Assembly (NCBI RefSeq): GCF_000010725.1 | Contig: NC_013855.1 | Span: 1,391,110 to 1,455,109, forward strand | Reading direction: 5' to 3' | From: Azospirillum sp. B510 | GTDB lineage: Bacteria > Pseudomonadota > Alphaproteobacteria > Azospirillales > Azospirillaceae | DNA: 64,000 nucleotides | Part shown: in pieces, positions 42,670-51,912 of the stretch | How positions within the stretch are numbered: position 1 is the first letter of the stretch | Layout: every line of letters begins with the position of its first letter | Program-made: the position numbers and the translations under genes | Notes under the pieces: generated by a model | Told to the model about the DNA's origin: nothing | The model's database searches: none | Seen by the model: only the letters and a program-made list of their open reading frames with translations

Positions 42670-43587
42670 TCAGACGGTGGCGGACGATCCCTGGTCGGTA
42701 GCCAGCCCTTTCGCCAAATCTTGTGAAAGAAATTCAAGCATGTTGTGCATATGCCGCTGTGCTATGATGGCAGCCACATCAGGATCCCCGTCAAGAACAG
42801 CTGCCGCAAGTCGGCGCTGATATTCCGCATAGACCCTGGTTCTTTCCGGCGTGAACTTGAAGGTGCCGTAACGAGGCTCCCGGACGATCCGGTTGATGGT
42901 TTGGGCCAAAAGCTCGATAACCGGATTTCCGGATAGTGTCGCCAGCAGATCCTGATAAGCAAGAATGACCTGCGCCTGAGCACGAGTGTCATCGCTATTC
43001 TCGAAGCCTGCATGCTCATCCACGAACGCGCTCAGCTTGGCCCGGACCTCCCGCGAGGGATTGGCCGCAACCAAGCGGGCGGCTTCGGTGATGAGCGGGC
43101 CTCCGGCCTGGGTGATGCTACTCAAGGTGACGCCCCGAGCCATCAGGTAGATGGACATCATGTGCTTCACCGTCTCGGCGGACGGCATGCGGGCGAAGAA
43201 GCCGCCGCCCACGCCCCGTTTGATGGTCAGTAGCTGCTCGTGCTGGAGCAGGCGGGCAGCCTGGCGGAACGTCGGCCGGCTGACCCCGAGATCATTGATC
43301 AGCTTGTCCTCGGAGCCGAGAAAGCCATTCTCGTGGATATGGAACATGATCATGTTGCGCAGCTTCGCGACCGTGTCCCGGACAAGCGACGAGGCGTCGC
43401 CTTTCGCCCGCGGCTCCGGAAGGGCAACCACCGTCGCCACCGCCGACGCCGACGCCTCCAGATAGAGGTCGCGTTCCGCCCTCTTGAGACCGGAAGAAGA
43501 CTTGCTCTTTGTCTTCACGGCTTCGCTCTTCGAGGAAGAAACCCGTGGGGAGCCTGCCGCTCCCTTTGCCTTGCCGCCGGTCATCAC
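42670..43587 (-). CDS. GntR/FadR-family transcriptional regulator
   Basis: 305 residues. An unusual 70-residue lysine/serine-rich leader precedes the winged helix (EDKLINDLGVSRPTFRQAARLLQHEQLLTIKRGVGGG, about 95-130), and then an all-helical FCD-like effector domain. FadR-type members bind palindromes as dimers and respond to CoA esters or organic acids. Located among beta-oxidation-type genes, it is the best candidate reader of the palindromes at 37849, 40712 and 36888. The true start may be later, beyond the low-complexity leader. Confidence 0.87.
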   Translation of the reverse strand: MMTGGKAKGAAGSPRVSSSKSEAVKTKSKSSSGLKRAERDLYLEASASAVATVVALPEPRAKGDASSLVRDTVAKLRNMIMFHIHENGFLGSEDKLINDLGVSRPTFRQAARLLQHEQLLTIKRGVGGGFFARMPSAETVKHMMSIYLMARGVTLSSITQAGGPLITEAARLVAANPSREVRAKLSAFVDEHAGFENSDDTRAQAQVILAYQDLLATLSGNPVIELLAQTINRIVREPRYGTFKFTPERTRVYAEYQRRLAAAVLDGDPDVAAIIAQRHMHNMLEFLSQDLAKGLATDQGSSATV

Positions 43588-43780
43588 AGGCGATACACCC
43601 GCTGTCAGATTAGAGAGATGGAATCTTCATTCACTGGACCCAATATAGGCGGGTCGCAAACGTCAATCCACCTGCAACTCCAGCTTTCCCCGTGTTGAAG
43701 TACCTTTTTTGCGGGCCCCTCCGGTTAACGACCACGCGATCGTATGGCACTGGGTCGGGACCGCGCCGGAAAGCGCCTGG

Positions 43781-45892
43781 TCACGCCGCACGGACTTGCT
43801 GAAGGAAACTGGTCACCTCGTTCGAAAGGGCGTCCGCTTCGGTGTTCATCTCCAGCGATGCGTCGACCACCTGGACGGCGGCCTCGCCGGTTTGGGCGGC
43901 GGCGGCGGCGATGGCGTCGATGCTGGACAAAACGAGGCTGGTTCCGTCCGCGACCTCGACCACGTTGCGGGCAATCTCCCGCGTCGCTGCCCCCTGCTGC
44001 TCCACCGCCGTGGCGATGGCTCCGGTGATGACGTCGATTTCCGAGATCGTGCGGCCGATCTTGCGGATCGCGTCGACGGTTCGTGCGGTTACCATCTGTA
44101 TGCTGCCGATCTGGTTGCTGATCTCCTCGGTGGCCTTGGCCGTCTGGGCGGCAAGGTGCTTCACCTCCCCCGCCACCACCGCGAAGCCCTTCCCCGCCTC
44201 CCCGGCGCGGGCCGCTTCGATGGTCGCGTTCAGCGCCAACAGATTGGTCTGGGCGGCGACCTCGCCGATCAGCCGGACGACCTCGCCGATCCGGGCGGCC
44301 GCTTCATTCAGGCTCTGGGCCGTGACATCGGTTTCGCGGGCGTCGGCGACCGCAGACCGGGCGATCCGTGCGGAGGTCTCGACCTGCCGCGTGATCTCGG
44401 CGATCGAGGAGGACAACTGCTCCGCCGCCGACGCCACCGTCTCAACCCGGCTCATGGCCGTGCGGGACGCCACGGTTGCCGATGCCGCTTCCGTCGCGGC
44501 CTGCCCGGCATATTCGGCCATCGATTCGGCACTGGCATGCATATCGGAGGAGGATCGGGCGACCCGTTCCGTCGCGGACATGAAGGTCGATTGAAAATGA
44601 GCCGCAAGTTCAAGCGTCGTCTTGCGGCGCTCCTCGGCCGCCTGATGGCGCAACCGCCCGGCGCGCTCCTCGGCCTCCTGAGCGGCCAACGCATTGATTC
44701 GGAACACTTCCAGCGCCGACGCCATATCGGCGATCTCGTCGCGTCCAGCCATCCGCAGCGGGGCGTCCAGGCGCCCGCCGGCAACCTCCGCCATGGCCGT
44801 CGAAAGGCGTGACAGCCGGTTGACCACGAAATGGCCAACATACAGCCACGTAATCAGCACCGTTCCGGCGACGGTCGCGACATTGATCCCGATCAGCAGG
44901 CGACGTCCATTCTCGATACGCTCGGTGGCGCCGGCGACCAGCTCGTCGCTCTCGGTACGGACGACATGAACGAGCTGCGACCCGGCCATGTTCAACTCTT
45001 CGGACCGCTGATGGCTCTCGATCGAGGCGGTGCGGCTGGCATTCCCCGCCAGAAGTTCGGCACGGCGCAATGCGAGCAGACCGTCGGCCGCACTCCCCTG
45101 GCCCGCCATCGCCATGAGAGGCGGTTCCAGAGATGTGGCGCTTTCCGCCGGGAGGACCGCCAACAGGGCGTGCGCCCGAACGGCCAGAGCCGCAATGGTC
45201 TCCCGTTGCGCATCGAGCTCGCGGATGTCAAGCATGCCCGATCCGGCGCGCAGGCGATCCAGCATGTCCCCGGCGACAGAGGTCAAATCCCAAACCGTCG
45301 TGAACGCACTCAACGGCTCGGCCGATCCAGCCAGCGTGTCACCGGCAGCCCTATGCTCCAGCGCCGCACGGGCGGCGGCGGCCGTGGAACGGCTGGCATC
45401 TACGAAGGCGCCGTAAGCCTTTTCGGTCGCGCGCAGGGCCGATTGCCGCTTCGTTTGCCAGTCGAGACGCTCGGTCACCGCCTGAATCTGCGCCTCCAGC
45501 GCGCTGCGCATGCGATCGACGGTTCCGGTCAGTCCGGCGAGGATCGGATCATCCGGACGCAGCGGCAGAAGCTTTTCGACCGTTTCGGACAGGAGATCGA
45601 CCTGGGCGCGCATGTCATCGGCGAGAGGCGGCAGATCCCTGCGGTTGGCAAGCCCTTCCAGTTCCGGCGCCCGGGCCATGACAGTGCCGGTGTCCGCCTG
45701 GAGCTGCTGGGCAAGCAGTACCGTGGACAACCCCTTGCCGCTGATGGTCAGAATGCGGTCATGGACATCGTTCATCGCCCAGAGACCGATGCCGCTCGCC
45801 ACCGCGGCAAGTATCGCGACCGCGCCGAAGGCAAAAAACAGCTTGGCGCGAATGCTGACGTACAAGGACTTTCCGGAACGGACTTTTCCCAT
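43781..45892 (-). CDS. Methyl-accepting chemotaxis protein (chemoreceptor 3)
   Basis: 703 residues. TM1 is at about 15-40, with a roughly 280-residue helical periplasmic sensor. TM2 (LIGINVATVAGTVLITWLYVG) is near 335, with HAMP at about 355-410 and a signalling coiled coil containing QTNLLALNATIEAARAGEAG near 555. The sensor is long enough for a helical bimodular or TorS/NIT-like domain; the ligand is unknown. GGGGGGAG lies upstream of the ATG. It is the third chemoreceptor in the window, again beside catabolic genes. Confidence 0.92.
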   Translation of the reverse strand: MGKVRSGKSLYVSIRAKLFFAFGAVAILAAVASGIGLWAMNDVHDRILTISGKGLSTVLLAQQLQADTGTVMARAPELEGLANRRDLPPLADDMRAQVDLLSETVEKLLPLRPDDPILAGLTGTVDRMRSALEAQIQAVTERLDWQTKRQSALRATEKAYGAFVDASRSTAAAARAALEHRAAGDTLAGSAEPLSAFTTVWDLTSVAGDMLDRLRAGSGMLDIRELDAQRETIAALAVRAHALLAVLPAESATSLEPPLMAMAGQGSAADGLLALRRAELLAGNASRTASIESHQRSEELNMAGSQLVHVVRTESDELVAGATERIENGRRLLIGINVATVAGTVLITWLYVGHFVVNRLSRLSTAMAEVAGGRLDAPLRMAGRDEIADMASALEVFRINALAAQEAEERAGRLRHQAAEERRKTTLELAAHFQSTFMSATERVARSSSDMHASAESMAEYAGQAATEAASATVASRTAMSRVETVASAAEQLSSSIAEITRQVETSARIARSAVADARETDVTAQSLNEAAARIGEVVRLIGEVAAQTNLLALNATIEAARAGEAGKGFAVVAGEVKHLAAQTAKATEEISNQIGSIQMVTARTVDAIRKIGRTISEIDVITGAIATAVEQQGAATREIARNVVEVADGTSLVLSSIDAIAAAAAQTGEAAVQVVDASLEMNTEADALSNEVTSFLQQVRAA

Positions 45893-45996
45893 GCCCTCCC
45901 CCCTGGCTACTTATGCTTGCAATTGACACGCTGTCACGGTGGAGACGATCGGATAGCTTTGTTCTACAAGCGCCCCTCCCGGAGACCGGCGCGGGA

Positions 45997-46971
45997 TCAG
46001 GTCTCGGTCAGGGCCAGGGCCAAGCGGAGATGCTCCCGGCAATCAGCCACCATCCGCGCGATCAGGTCCGCGCAGGTGGGAATGTCGTCGATCAGACCAA
46101 CCACCATGCCGGCCGTCACCACGCCGCCATGCACATCGCCGGCCTCCAGGGCGGCACGGCCACGCGCGCCGGCAACCAGGGGGCGGATATCCTCGAAAAG
46201 GCAGCCACCGGGTCGCCCTTCCATCGCCACCACCTCCTCTGACACCGCATTGCGGAAAACCCGGGCGGTGTTCTTCAGGGTCCGGAAGATCAGTCTGGTG
46301 TCGCGCTCCGACGCCTGGACCAGCGCCTGCTTGATGGCCTCGTGAACCGGCGCCTCCCTCGTGCACAGGAAGCGGGTGCCCATATTGACGCCCTGCGCCC
46401 CCAATGCCAGCGCCGCGGCCATGCCGCGCCCGTCGCCGATCCCACCCGACGCCACCACCGGGATCCTCAGCGCCCTGACCGCGGCGGGAATCAGCACCAG
46501 ACCGGGAATGTCGTCCTCGCCCGGATGGCCGGCGCATTCGAAACCGTCGATGCTGATGACGTCCACGCCGTTGCGTTCGGCGCTGAGGGCGTGACGCACG
46601 GTGGTGCATTTGTGCAGTATGCGGACACCCGCGGCCTTCATGCGCTCCACGAACGCTTTCGGACTGTTGCCGGCGGTCTCGACGATGGTCACGCCGCTCT
46701 CGATGATGACATCGAGATAGCGCTCGTAGGGCGGCGGCGTGACGGCGGGCAGAATCGTCAGGTTGACGCCGAACGGCTTGTCGGTCATGGCGCGGCACCG
46801 GGCGATTTCCGATGCCAGCTCTTCAGGCGTCGGCTGGGTGAGAGCCGTCAGGATGCCAAGTCCACCGGCATTGGAGACCGCAGCCGCCAGTTCCGCCCGC
46901 CCGACCCACTGCATGCCGCCCTGAATGATCGGATACTCGATGCCGAGCAGCCGCGTGATCTCCGTCTTCAT
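45997..46971 (-). CDS. Nitronate monooxygenase-family flavoprotein, PA1024-like NAD(P)H:quinone reductase type
   Basis: 324 residues, FMN-binding TIM barrel. IIQGGMQWVGRAELAAAVSNAGGLG (about 15-40), DGFECAGHPGEDDIPG (about 140-155) and ASGGIGDGRG (about 172-181) are the signature segments. The ECAGHPGEDDIPG stretch strongly recalls Pseudomonas PA1024, which is an NADH:quinone oxidoreductase, not a nitronate oxidase. It lies 26 bases behind the acyl-CoA dehydrogenase gene in one operon. It may reduce an unsaturated CoA ester or quinone in this pathway (inference). Confidence 0.87.
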   Translation of the reverse strand: MKTEITRLLGIEYPIIQGGMQWVGRAELAAAVSNAGGLGILTALTQPTPEELASEIARCRAMTDKPFGVNLTILPAVTPPPYERYLDVIIESGVTIVETAGNSPKAFVERMKAAGVRILHKCTTVRHALSAERNGVDVISIDGFECAGHPGEDDIPGLVLIPAAVRALRIPVVASGGIGDGRGMAAALALGAQGVNMGTRFLCTREAPVHEAIKQALVQASERDTRLIFRTLKNTARVFRNAVSEEVVAMEGRPGGCLFEDIRPLVAGARGRAALEAGDVHGGVVTAGMVVGLIDDIPTCADLIARMVADCREHLRLALALTET

Positions 46972-46997
46972 GCCCCTCTCCTCCCCTTCGTTCCGGC

Positions 46998-48155
46998 TCA
47001 GGACTTCGCGCGGTCATCCAGACCGAGCGAGCGGCCAATGATTTCCTTCATGATTTCGGAACTGCCGGCGAAGATGCGGGTGATCCGGGCATCGGTGTAG
47101 ATGCGGCTGATCCGGTATTCCTCCATGTAGCCGGCGCCGCCATGGAGTTGCACGCAGTCGTCGGCGACCCGCCCTTCCAACTCGCTGGTGATCAGCTTCG
47201 CCGCGGCGGCCGTCTCGCCGGTCAGACGGCCGGCGTTATGCTCCAGGACGCATTGGTCGACGAAGGTTTGCGCCGCGTCGAGCTGCGCACGCATCTCCGC
47301 CAACTTGAAACGGCTGTTCTGGAAGGTTCCGATGGGGCGGCCGAAGGCATGGCGCTCCTTGACATAGTCGAGCGTCAGATCGAACGCCACCTGGGCATGG
47401 GCAATCGACCCGACGGCCGCGATCAGCCGCTCCTCGGCCAGCCCATGGGCCAGCAAATGGAATCCCCTGGTCGGATCGCCCAGGACATTCGCCTTGGGAA
47501 CCCGCACATTGTCAAAGAACAGCTCGGCGGTGTCCTGGGCATGCAGCCCCATCTTGTGGAACCGCCCACCGCGGGAAAAGCCTTCCATCCCGCGCTCGAC
47601 GATGAACAGGCCGATGCCATGGCGGCTGTCGGGCACCGTGCGCGCCGCCACAACCACCGCGTCGGCCAGCAATCCATTGGAGATATAGGTCTTCGAACCG
47701 TTGAGCAGCCAGTGGTCGCCACGATCCTCCGCCCGTGTCCGCATGCTGGCGAGGTCGGACCCCGCCCCGGGCTCGGTCATCGCGACCGCCAGGATGGTTT
47801 CCCCGCTGACCGCGCCGGGAAGGAAGCGCCGCTTCTGTTCCTCCGTGCCGAAACGGCCGATATAGGGGGCGACGATGCGGGAATGGAGAACCAGGAAGAA
47901 CCCTGGCTCGCCGTGGCGGAAATTCTCCTCATAGACGATCTGCTCGTACCGGAAATCATCCACGCCGGCGCCGCCATAGGTTTCCGGCGCCCACATGAGC
48001 AGCAGGCCCTGCCGCCCCGCCTTCAGGAAAGCGTCGCGGTCGACCTGCCCCTGGTCGCGCCAGCGCGCCGCCTCGGGACCGATCTCCTTCTGGAAGAACC
48101 GCCGCACCGAATCCCGAAACTGTTTATGCTCTTCATCGAAAATCGTCCGACGCAT
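46998..48155 (-). CDS. Acyl-CoA dehydrogenase
   Basis: 385 residues. AMTEPGAGSDLASMRTRA (about 125-142) and the flavin/substrate segment SKTYISNG are typical, and the catalytic glutamate lies in GGAGYMEEYRISR (about 350). The C-terminal RIFAGSSEIMKEIIGR motif is complete. It dehydrogenates an acyl-CoA and passes electrons to ETF (37969-39656). GGGAG lies nine bases ahead of the chosen ATG; another ATG is two codons upstream. The gene follows the truncated FadB-like stub, so its original upstream promoter may have been lost or replaced by the IS insertion. Confidence 0.92.
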   Translation of the reverse strand: MRRTIFDEEHKQFRDSVRRFFQKEIGPEAARWRDQGQVDRDAFLKAGRQGLLLMWAPETYGGAGVDDFRYEQIVYEENFRHGEPGFFLVLHSRIVAPYIGRFGTEEQKRRFLPGAVSGETILAVAMTEPGAGSDLASMRTRAEDRGDHWLLNGSKTYISNGLLADAVVVAARTVPDSRHGIGLFIVERGMEGFSRGGRFHKMGLHAQDTAELFFDNVRVPKANVLGDPTRGFHLLAHGLAEERLIAAVGSIAHAQVAFDLTLDYVKERHAFGRPIGTFQNSRFKLAEMRAQLDAAQTFVDQCVLEHNAGRLTGETAAAAKLITSELEGRVADDCVQLHGGAGYMEEYRISRIYTDARITRIFAGSSEIMKEIIGRSLGLDDRAKS

Positions 48156-48182
48156 GATCATCGTCTCCCTTCGTCCAACCGC

Positions 48183-48607
48183 TCAGGCAGAGCCGACCAC
48201 CGGCAGGAACGCTTCGTTGCGCGCAGCGCGTTCGACCAGCCAGGGCGACGGAAGGAAGCGCGGCCCATGGCGCTCCGCCAATTCCTGACACGCGGCGACG
48301 AACGCGCGAAGCCCCACGGTGTCGATGTAGGACAGCGTCCCCCCTGTCCAGGTGGGGAAACCGAGTCCCAGGATCGACCCGAGATCCGCCCCGGCGGCAT
48401 CGGTGATCACACCCTCCTCGACGCAACGCGCCGTCTCCAGCGCCTGGATGCACAACAGACGGCGCTTCACCTCGTCAACCCCCGGCTGTTCGGCCGCGAC
48501 GGGATAAAGTTCGGCCAGACCGGGCCAAAGATGCTTGCGCGCTCCCGGCGGGAAATCATAGAAGCCGCCGCCGCTCTTGCGCCCAAGCCGCCCTAGCCGG
48601 GAAAATT
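48183..48607 (-). pseudogene. C-terminal stub of a second FadB-like 3-hydroxyacyl-CoA dehydrogenase
   Basis: About 140 codons match the last part of FadB-type enzymes: LGRLGRKSGGGFYDFPPGARK, then LETARCVEEGVITDAAGADLGSILGLGFPTWTGGTLSYID. The crotonase and NAD-binding domains (about 580 residues) are absent. Upstream similarity stops near 48605, where IS1380-type sequence begins. The missing part is not found on the far side of the element, which instead leads into a plus-strand gene, so insertion was accompanied by deletion or rearrangement. Not expected to be functional. Confidence 0.85.
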
Positions 48608-50150
48608 CATGAGGGTTGGCGGGTGTAGCGGCATCCGTTGAGCGGCCGTAGGATTTGGGTGCTGACGCCAACTCCTGCCGTTTCCGGAGCGCCCACCCGC
48701 CATGGTTGATCATACCCTGCCGCTGCCCGGCCTGTCACCCGTTGCTGGAAAGCCGGTGATCGGGCGCTTTGATGGCGGCCGCCTGTCCTCCGATGGCGGG
48801 CTGCTGGTGCTGCGGGAGGTGGCGAAGCGGCTGCGGATTGCCGATCGGCTGGCCGCCTGTATTGAGGACCCGCGCGATCCAACGCGCACCGTGCATTCGC
48901 TGGCCGACATCATCGGCTTTCGCCTGCTGGCCATCGCGGCGGGCTACGAGGACGGCAACGACGCCGGCAGCCTACGCTCCGACCCGCTGTTCAAGATGGC
49001 CCTGGAACGCCTGCCGTCCGAGCGTGACCTTTGCTCGCAAGCCACCATCTCGCGCCTGGAGAACCTGCCGGATACCCGCGCACTGCTGCGCATGGGCCGA
49101 GCCATGGTCGATCTCTACTGCGCGTCCTTTCGCCAGGTGCCCAAGCGCATCGTGCTGGATGTAGACGACACCTTCGACACGGTGCATGGCGGTCAGCAGT
49201 TGCGCCTGTTCAACGCCCATTATGACGAGTACGGCTTCCAGCCCATCGTTGTCTTCGACGGCAACGGCCGCTTTGTCACCGCTGTGCTGCGCCCAGCCAA
49301 GCGGCCCAAGGGGACGGAGATCCGGACCTTCCTGCGTCGCCTGCTCCGCGCCATTCGGGCAAACTGGCCCAAGACCGAGATCCTGCTGCGCGCCGACGGC
49401 CATTACGCCTGCCCGGAGGTGCTGGACTGGTGCGAGGCGGAGGGGCTCGACTACGTGCTCGGTCTGCCGACCAGCAGCACACTGCGCCGTCACGTCACCA
49501 CGCTGGAGGCCAGCACCGCGGCGCGCTTCCAGGCCATGCCCGGAGCCGACAAGGTGCGCCGCTTCAAGGAATTCTATGACGGGGCCAGCACCTGGAGCCG
49601 GGTCCGCCGCATCGTCGCGCGCGTCGAGGCAGGAGACCAGGGCACCGACAGCCGCTTCATCGTCACCAACCTACGCCACGGCACGGGTCGCTGGCTGTAT
49701 GCCGGCCTGTATTGCGCGAGGGGACAGGCGGAAAATCATATAAAAGCCTGGAAATCCCACCTTGCCGCAGACCGGACCTCCTGCACCAAGGCGACGGCCA
49801 ACCAGTTCCGCCTGTTCCTGCACGCCGGGGCGTACTGGCTGCTGTGGAGCCTGCGCTCGCTGATGCCGAAACGCTCCCGCTGGCGCACGGTGCAATTCGA
49901 CACCTTGCGGCTGCGCTTGGTGAAGACCGCCGCGCGTATCGTGGAGATGAAGACGCAGATCAAGGTGCACCTGCCGACCAGCGCGCCTGATCAGGCGATC
50001 ATCCACCTCGCCCTCGGCCGCATGCCCCGGCTCATCTGCTGAGCACCGGGGCAGCGTGCCCCAGCCGTCACCCAATCCCCTCCACCACCAACTCCGACAC
50101 CGTCACGCCGCCGTCAGCGCGGCGGCCGACGACGCGCGCCCATACAGCCC
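48608..50150 (+). mobile_element. IS1380-family insertion element (ends approximate)
   Basis: A single transposase gene with short flanks, inserted beside the truncated FadB-like gene. I could not fix the terminal inverted repeats by eye. GGATT-GGGTG-like sequences near 48650 and, inverted, near 50080 are possible ends, and the left limit is set mainly by the break in FadB similarity. Confidence 0.65.
48702..50042 (+). CDS. IS1380-family transposase
   Basis: 446 residues, full length for the family. FDGGRLSSDGGLLVLREV (about 26-43), GYEDGNDAGSLRSDPLF and SQATISRLEN lead into the DDE domain: VLDVDDTFDTVHG (first Asp about 152) and LRADGHYACPEVLDW (second Asp about 229). Then come YCARGQAENHIKAWK (Glu about 346) and LHAGAYWLLWSLR. 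All three catalytic acids seem present, so the element may still be active. Confidence 0.93.
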   Translation: MVDHTLPLPGLSPVAGKPVIGRFDGGRLSSDGGLLVLREVAKRLRIADRLAACIEDPRDPTRTVHSLADIIGFRLLAIAAGYEDGNDAGSLRSDPLFKMALERLPSERDLCSQATISRLENLPDTRALLRMGRAMVDLYCASFRQVPKRIVLDVDDTFDTVHGGQQLRLFNAHYDEYGFQPIVVFDGNGRFVTAVLRPAKRPKGTEIRTFLRRLLRAIRANWPKTEILLRADGHYACPEVLDWCEAEGLDYVLGLPTSSTLRRHVTTLEASTAARFQAMPGADKVRRFKEFYDGASTWSRVRRIVARVEAGDQGTDSRFIVTNLRHGTGRWLYAGLYCARGQAENHIKAWKSHLAADRTSCTKATANQFRLFLHAGAYWLLWSLRSLMPKRSRWRTVQFDTLRLRLVKTAARIVEMKTQIKVHLPTSAPDQAIIHLALGRMPRLIC

Positions 50151-50152
50151 AA

Positions 50153-50169
50153 CGTTGATCATCTCAACG
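50153..50169. promoter_or_regulatory. Inverted repeat CGTTGA-N5-TCAACG
   Basis: Perfect 6-base arms 53 bases ahead of the enoyl-CoA hydratase gene. The centre GTTGATCATCTCAAC is similar to, but one base shorter than, the TTGAGATATCTCAA palindrome upstream of etfB. It could be a shared operator or part of the IS1380 end. Confidence 0.35.
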
Positions 50170-50222
50170 CGGCGACCAGACCGCTCGCCACCCTGGTGAA
50201 TAAAGGCGGCTAGGAGCATCGA

Positions 50223-51032
50223 ATGAATTTACCAGAAGGACTGCTGTACGCGGTTGAGGACGGCGTCGCCACGATCACGCTATCGCGACCCCACGAGGGC
50301 AACGCTCTGACCTGGGACATGCATCGCGGGTTGCGGGAGCTCTGGCGCCGTGTCGACGACGACCGGGACGTGCAGGTTGTCATCGTGACCGGCGCGGGCG
50401 AGCGCCATTTCTGCACCGGCGCTTCGGTGTCGGCCCTTAAGACCGGCGAGGCGGACGCCTTGCAACACGGCACCTTCCAGGAGGTCAATCACCTCTCTCC
50501 CCACCAGAACAAGGTCTGGAAGCCGGTCATCTGCTGCGTGAACGGGTTGGTGGCCGGTGGCGGCTTCCATTTCGTCGTCGACAGCGACATCGTCGTCGCC
50601 TCTGCCAAGGCGTCGTTCATGGACCCACACACCAGCGTCGGCCAGGTCGGCGCGTTGGAGAACATCGGCATCGCCCGACGGTCCACGCTTGGCACGGCGC
50701 TGCTGCTGACGCTTGCCGGACGTAACTATCGGATGACTGCGGAGCGCGCTTTCCAAGTGGGATTGGTGGATTTGCTGGAACCCGACGCGCCATCGGCAAT
50801 GGCGCGGGCGCGGGAATTGGCCAAAGCCATCGCAGCCAACTCGCCCAACGCCTTGCGCCTGTCCAAGCAGGCGATCTGGGGGGCTTTGGAAAGCGGTTAT
50901 GAACGGTCGCTTGAACATGGCTGGAATTTGCTGCGCCTTCAATGGAGCCACCCCGATTTCGAGGAGGGGCCGAGGGCATTCATGGAAAGGCGGCAACCGG
51001 CCTGGAATCCGGACCGCAACGCAAGACGATGA
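50223..51032 (+). CDS. Enoyl-CoA hydratase family protein
   Basis: 269 residues, crotonase fold. ERHFCTGASVSAL (about 60-72) and CVNGLVAGGGFHFVVDSDIVVA (about 102-123) form the oxyanion hole. The second acid position lies in VGQVGALENIGIARR, which has glutamate at about 143 but not the usual PE motif, so it may be a hydrolase or isomerase rather than a hydratase. TAGGAG is just upstream of the ATG. The next gene, an SDR, starts 16 bases after its stop; the two form an operon. Confidence 0.87.
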   Translation: MNLPEGLLYAVEDGVATITLSRPHEGNALTWDMHRGLRELWRRVDDDRDVQVVIVTGAGERHFCTGASVSALKTGEADALQHGTFQEVNHLSPHQNKVWKPVICCVNGLVAGGGFHFVVDSDIVVASAKASFMDPHTSVGQVGALENIGIARRSTLGTALLLTLAGRNYRMTAERAFQVGLVDLLEPDAPSAMARARELAKAIAANSPNALRLSKQAIWGALESGYERSLEHGWNLLRLQWSHPDFEEGPRAFMERRQPAWNPDRNARR

Positions 51033-51048
51033 AACAGGGGAAGAAAAA

Positions 51049-51912
51049 ATGGGATTGCTTGACGGCAAGGTCGCCATCATCACCGGCGCGGGCGGCGGAC
51101 TCGGTCGCGAATACGCTCTTCTGTTCGCCCGCGAGGGAGCCAAAATCGTCGTCAATGATTTCGGCGGCTCCGCAGACGGGCGCGGCGAGGGATCACCGGC
51201 CGCTCAAATGGTGGTGAAGGAAATCCGCGACCATGGTGGCGAAGCCGTCGCCAATGGTGGCGATGTCGCCGACCCGGCAACCGGAAGCGCTCTGCTTCAA
51301 GCGGCCATCGATTCCTTCGGACGGGTCGATATTCTCGTCAACAACGCCGGCATTCTGCGCGACAAAAGCTTTATCAAGATGGAGGAAGAGGACTGGGACG
51401 CCATTGTCCGTGTCCATCTGAAGGGCACTTATGCGGTGACCCGGCCAATCTTCGCCTGGATGAAGGAAAACGGCGGTGGCGGTGTGATCGTCAACACCTC
51501 GTCGGCCTCTGGATTGCTTGGCAATTTCGGGCAATCGAACTACGGCGCCGCCAAGGCAGGCATCTGGGGTTTGAGCAACGTACTTGCCATCGAAGGCGCC
51601 AAATTCGGAATCCGTGTCTGGACGATCGCACCGACCGCGACAACCCGCCTGACCGAAAAACTGCTGCCTCCGGATTTGGCTGAGAAGTGGCAACCCCACC
51701 GCATTGCGCCGGCTGTTCTCTACATGGTCAGCGATGCATCCAAGCCATTGTCCGGAAAGACCGTCGCTATTTCCGGAACCAAATTTCACGAATTGAAAGT
51801 GGTGTCGGCACCGGGCTTCCGACCTGGCGATGAGCTCCCCACGGTTCAGGACTTCATCGACAACGTCGCTCAAATCTTTCTGCCGGATCAGGCCCCAATC
51901 ACTTTCGATTGA
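51049..51912 (+). CDS. SDR-family 3-hydroxyacyl-CoA dehydrogenase-like protein (MFE-2/HSD17B4 type)
   Basis: 287 residues. TGAGGGLG (about 12-19), the long NDFGGSADGRGEG loop (about 36-48), NNAGILRDKSF (about 98-108), serine about 151 and YGAAK (about 164-168) match the dehydrogenase unit of peroxisomal multifunctional enzyme type 2. It would oxidise a 3-hydroxyacyl-CoA with NAD+. It could replace the dehydrogenase function lost when the second FadB-like gene was truncated. AGGGGAAG precedes the ATG. Confidence 0.88.
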   Translation: MGLLDGKVAIITGAGGGLGREYALLFAREGAKIVVNDFGGSADGRGEGSPAAQMVVKEIRDHGGEAVANGGDVADPATGSALLQAAIDSFGRVDILVNNAGILRDKSFIKMEEEDWDAIVRVHLKGTYAVTRPIFAWMKENGGGGVIVNTSSASGLLGNFGQSNYGAAKAGIWGLSNVLAIEGAKFGIRVWTIAPTATTRLTEKLLPPDLAEKWQPHRIAPAVLYMVSDASKPLSGKTVAISGTKFHELKVVSAPGFRPGDELPTVQDFIDNVAQIFLPDQAPITFD

